Source: DASQPA01 sp963757335 (GTDB taxonomy: Bacteria > Acidobacteriota > Thermoanaerobaculia > Multivoradales > UBA5704). Taken from it: a stretch of 64,000 nucleotides of DNA. The notes beneath the pieces are model-generated. The model was not told the origin of the DNA. It worked only from the letters and a program-made list of their open reading frames with translations, and did not search any database. Within the stretch, counting starts at the first letter, position 1, and every line of letters begins with the position of its first letter. Both the position numbers and the translations under genes were made by a program. The stretch is taken from positions 248,001 through 312,000 of the forward strand of contig CAVWRJ010000008.1 of the NCBI GenBank assembly GCA_963757335.1. The letters run 5' to 3'. Positions 62,471 through 64,000 of the stretch are shown here, piece by piece.

Positions 62471-62809
62471 AAGCCTCGGGAGCTACGGCGGCCGCGGCCC
62501 CGTAATGTCCCCCGTAATCTTCCCCCCTTACTCTTACCCTGTATCCAAACATTGGCAGGTGAGAGCTCGAAACCGTCTCTCCGGTTGCTCTCGGGTCTGG
62601 CGGCTGCGGCCGGGGGCAGGGGGGCCCTGGGCGGAGCTGTAGTCGCGGCGGCCGGGCGGAGGGGCCCGGCCGCCGCTGGGCCCAGGGGGAGAGCTGCCGC
62701 CCCGGCAGTGGCTTCGCAGGTTCCTCTCGGCCTGTCCTTCGGGCGCTCCGCGCAGCCAGTCGCAGGTCGTCGGACCCTGGCGAAGCCACTCTTGCCTCCC
62801 GGCCTTTTC
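62471..62809. other. Intergenic region with second leader copy and hairpin element
   Basis: 339 bp between the porin and polX (convergent). It contains the second GTAAT-repeat leader copy (62502-62610) with no gene after it, a GGGCCC-rich inverted stretch around 62660-62690 and the second hairpin element (62707-62790). No gene is recognised. Confidence 0.6.
62707..62790. repeat. Hairpin element with conserved core (copy 2)
   Basis: AGTGGCTTCGC (62707-62717) and its complement (62780-62790) enclose the same core as copy 1 (62735-62774), with arms unrelated to copy 1. It lies 19 bp from the polX stop. Confidence 0.68.
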
Positions 62810-64000
62810 CTACCGGCGGATCGCCTGCAGAAACTCCTCTCGGGGCAGGGTGTTGAGCACGTGCCGGGCTTCGAGCCCCGCCCGCCGGGCCTGCTCGACC
62901 CCGCAGCGCATGAGGTCGAGCTCGGTCGTCCGGTGAGCGTCGGTCGAGATGACGATCTTGGTTCCCCGCTCGCGGGCGAGCCGGAGGTGGGTGTCCTTCA
63001 GGTCCAGGCGGTGGGGGTTGGCGTTGAGCTCCAGGGTCACCCCGAGCTTCACCGCCTCCCCGATCACCGCGTCCATGTCGAGAGCGATGGGGCGGCGGCG
63101 GTTGATCAGCCGGCCGGTGGGATGGGCGAAGACGTGGACCCGGGGGTGGCGGAGAGCGGCGAGGACCCGGGCCGTCTGCTCCGCTTCGGAAAGCTCGAAG
63201 CGGGAGTGGACCGAGATCACGACGATATCGAGCTCGTCGAGCATCTCGTCCTCCAGATCGAGCGACCCGTCCGCCAGGATGTCGATCTCCATCCCCCGCA
63301 GGAGAAGGATCTCCGGGTGGCGGGCGCGGACGGCGTCGATCTCCAGCCACTGCTGGCGGGCGCGGGCGGCGTCGAGGCCCTGGACCATGGGAAGGGCCTT
63401 GCTGTGATCGGTGATCGCCGCGTACTCGTAGCCCGCCGCCACGCAGGCTGAGACCATCTCCTCGATCGTGTTCTTGCCGTCCGACCAGGTGGAGTGCATG
63501 TGGAGGTTGCCCTTCAGGTCCTTCACCTCGATCAGCCGGGGGAGGGGCCCCTTCGCCGCCGCCTCGATCTCGCCGCAGTCCTCGCGGAGCTCGGGGGGGA
63601 TCCAGGCGAGCCCCACGGCGGCATAGACCTCCTCTTCGGTCGTACCCGCGATGGGCCGGGCGTTCTCCGGTGCCGCCGCGGGAGCTTCCGGGTCCACCGG
63701 ATCCCCAGGAGCGACCTTGAAGACTCCGTACTCGGAGATCTTCAAGCCGCGCTCGACCCCCCGCCGGCGGAGCTTCACGTTGTGCTCCTTGGAGCCGGTG
63801 AAGTAGACGAGGGCGGCGCCGAAGCAGTCGGGGGGGACGACCCGGAGGTCGACCTGGAGACCGGAGCCCAGGACGACGCTCGTCTTGGTGTCGCCGCTGC
63901 CGAGGACGGTCGCCACCTGGGGATAGGCGAGGAAGCGCTCCATGACCGGCCGCGGCTCCACCGCGGCGGCGAGGAGGTCGATGTCCCCCACGGTCTCCTT
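62810..64000 (-). CDS. polX: DNA polymerase X family protein, C-terminal part with PHP domain (partial)
   Basis: 396 residues of the C-terminal part of bacterial PolX; the 5' end is outside the window. The first part is the palm with the Asp pair in VGDIDLLAAAV and GLQVDLRVV, then the PHP domain with metal His residues in NLHMHSTWSDGKN (about 162), ITDHSKA, HSRF, FAHPTGR and ISTDAHR. PolX fills short gaps in repair, and the PHP domain gives 3'-5' exonuclease or AP endonuclease activity. Confidence 0.9.
   Translation of the reverse strand, partial: KETVGDIDLLAAAVEPRPVMERFLAYPQVATVLGSGDTKTSVVLGSGLQVDLRVVPPDCFGAALVYFTGSKEHNVKLRRRGVERGLKISEYGVFKVAPGDPVDPEAPAAAPENARPIAGTTEEEVYAAVGLAWIPPELREDCGEIEAAAKGPLPRLIEVKDLKGNLHMHSTWSDGKNTIEEMVSACVAAGYEYAAITDHSKALPMVQGLDAARARQQWLEIDAVRARHPEILLLRGMEIDILADGSLDLEDEMLDELDIVVISVHSRFELSEAEQTARVLAALRHPRVHVFAHPTGRLINRRRPIALDMDAVIGEAVKLGVTLELNANPHRLDLKDTHLRLARERGTKIVISTDAHRTTELDLMRCGVEQARRAGLEARHVLNTLPREEFLQAIRR

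Noticed and set aside
62810..64000. PHP protein as the missing histidinol-phosphatase (HisK type)
   Set aside because: The polymerase palm with VGDIDLL precedes the PHP domain, which fits PolX, not HisK.

Overview
This is a GC-rich chromosomal window from a diderm bacterium. It carries an outer-membrane porin-like protein, lipoprotein and Tat signals, paired M16 and S9 peptidases, DUF4097, DUF1670 and sigma-54 control. I infer a member of the Acidobacteriota, perhaps Thermoanaerobaculia-like. No rRNA or phylogenetic marker was compared, so the phylum is an inference.

Layout. 1-7 kb: tail of an unknown gene, two glycosyltransferases, a Tat-exported phosphoesterase, and two uncharacterised exported or anchored proteins. 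6.6-12 kb: the fatty-acid cluster DUF177-rpmF-plsX-fabD-fabG-acpP-fabF. 12-18 kb: a DPP-IV-type peptidase, a DUF4097 protein, a 28-residue peptide carrying the lasso-RiPP leader motif, a Cys-rich exported protein and ETF-quinone oxidoreductase. 18-23 kb: a fused AroD-AroE, tRNA-His, hisS and an aromatic amino acid lyase. 23-28.2 kb: an accessory zone with broken toxin-antitoxin modules, DUF1801, DinB, HicB, 21-bp and 43-bp tandem repeats, and a pair of DUF1670 genes framed by repeats. 28.2-42.6 kb: one continuous his-trp superoperon (hisZ-hisGD-hisC-hisB-hisH-hisA-hisF-hisIE-trpE-G-D-C-F-B-A). It is preceded by a leader peptide with both Trp and His codons and an intrinsic terminator. 42.7-49 kb: a hydrolase, a PfpI-like protein, a lipoprotein, an NtrC-type regulator with its kinase, a topoisomerase IB and a DUF892 protein. 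49-57.8 kb: a minus-strand glycan cluster of two epimerases, four glycosyltransferases, a methyltransferase and an FNT channel. 58-64 kb: two M16 peptidases, a porin-like protein and the 3' part of polX.

How the parts work together. The his-trp operon is most simply explained as a dual-amino-acid attenuation unit. Five of its genes (hisA, trpE, trpD, trpC, trpB) each carry a single-base frameshift as sequenced. No comparable indel was noticed in the other conserved genes. The tRNA-His lacks the usual bacterial G-1:C73 pair and sits beside a HisRS whose motif 2 resembles the alphaproteobacterial type, which suggests non-canonical histidine identity. Six strong -24/-12 promoter matches lie upstream of exported, stress-like or glycan genes, and one precedes the kinase/NtrC operon itself. 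Together they look like a local sigma-54 regulon.
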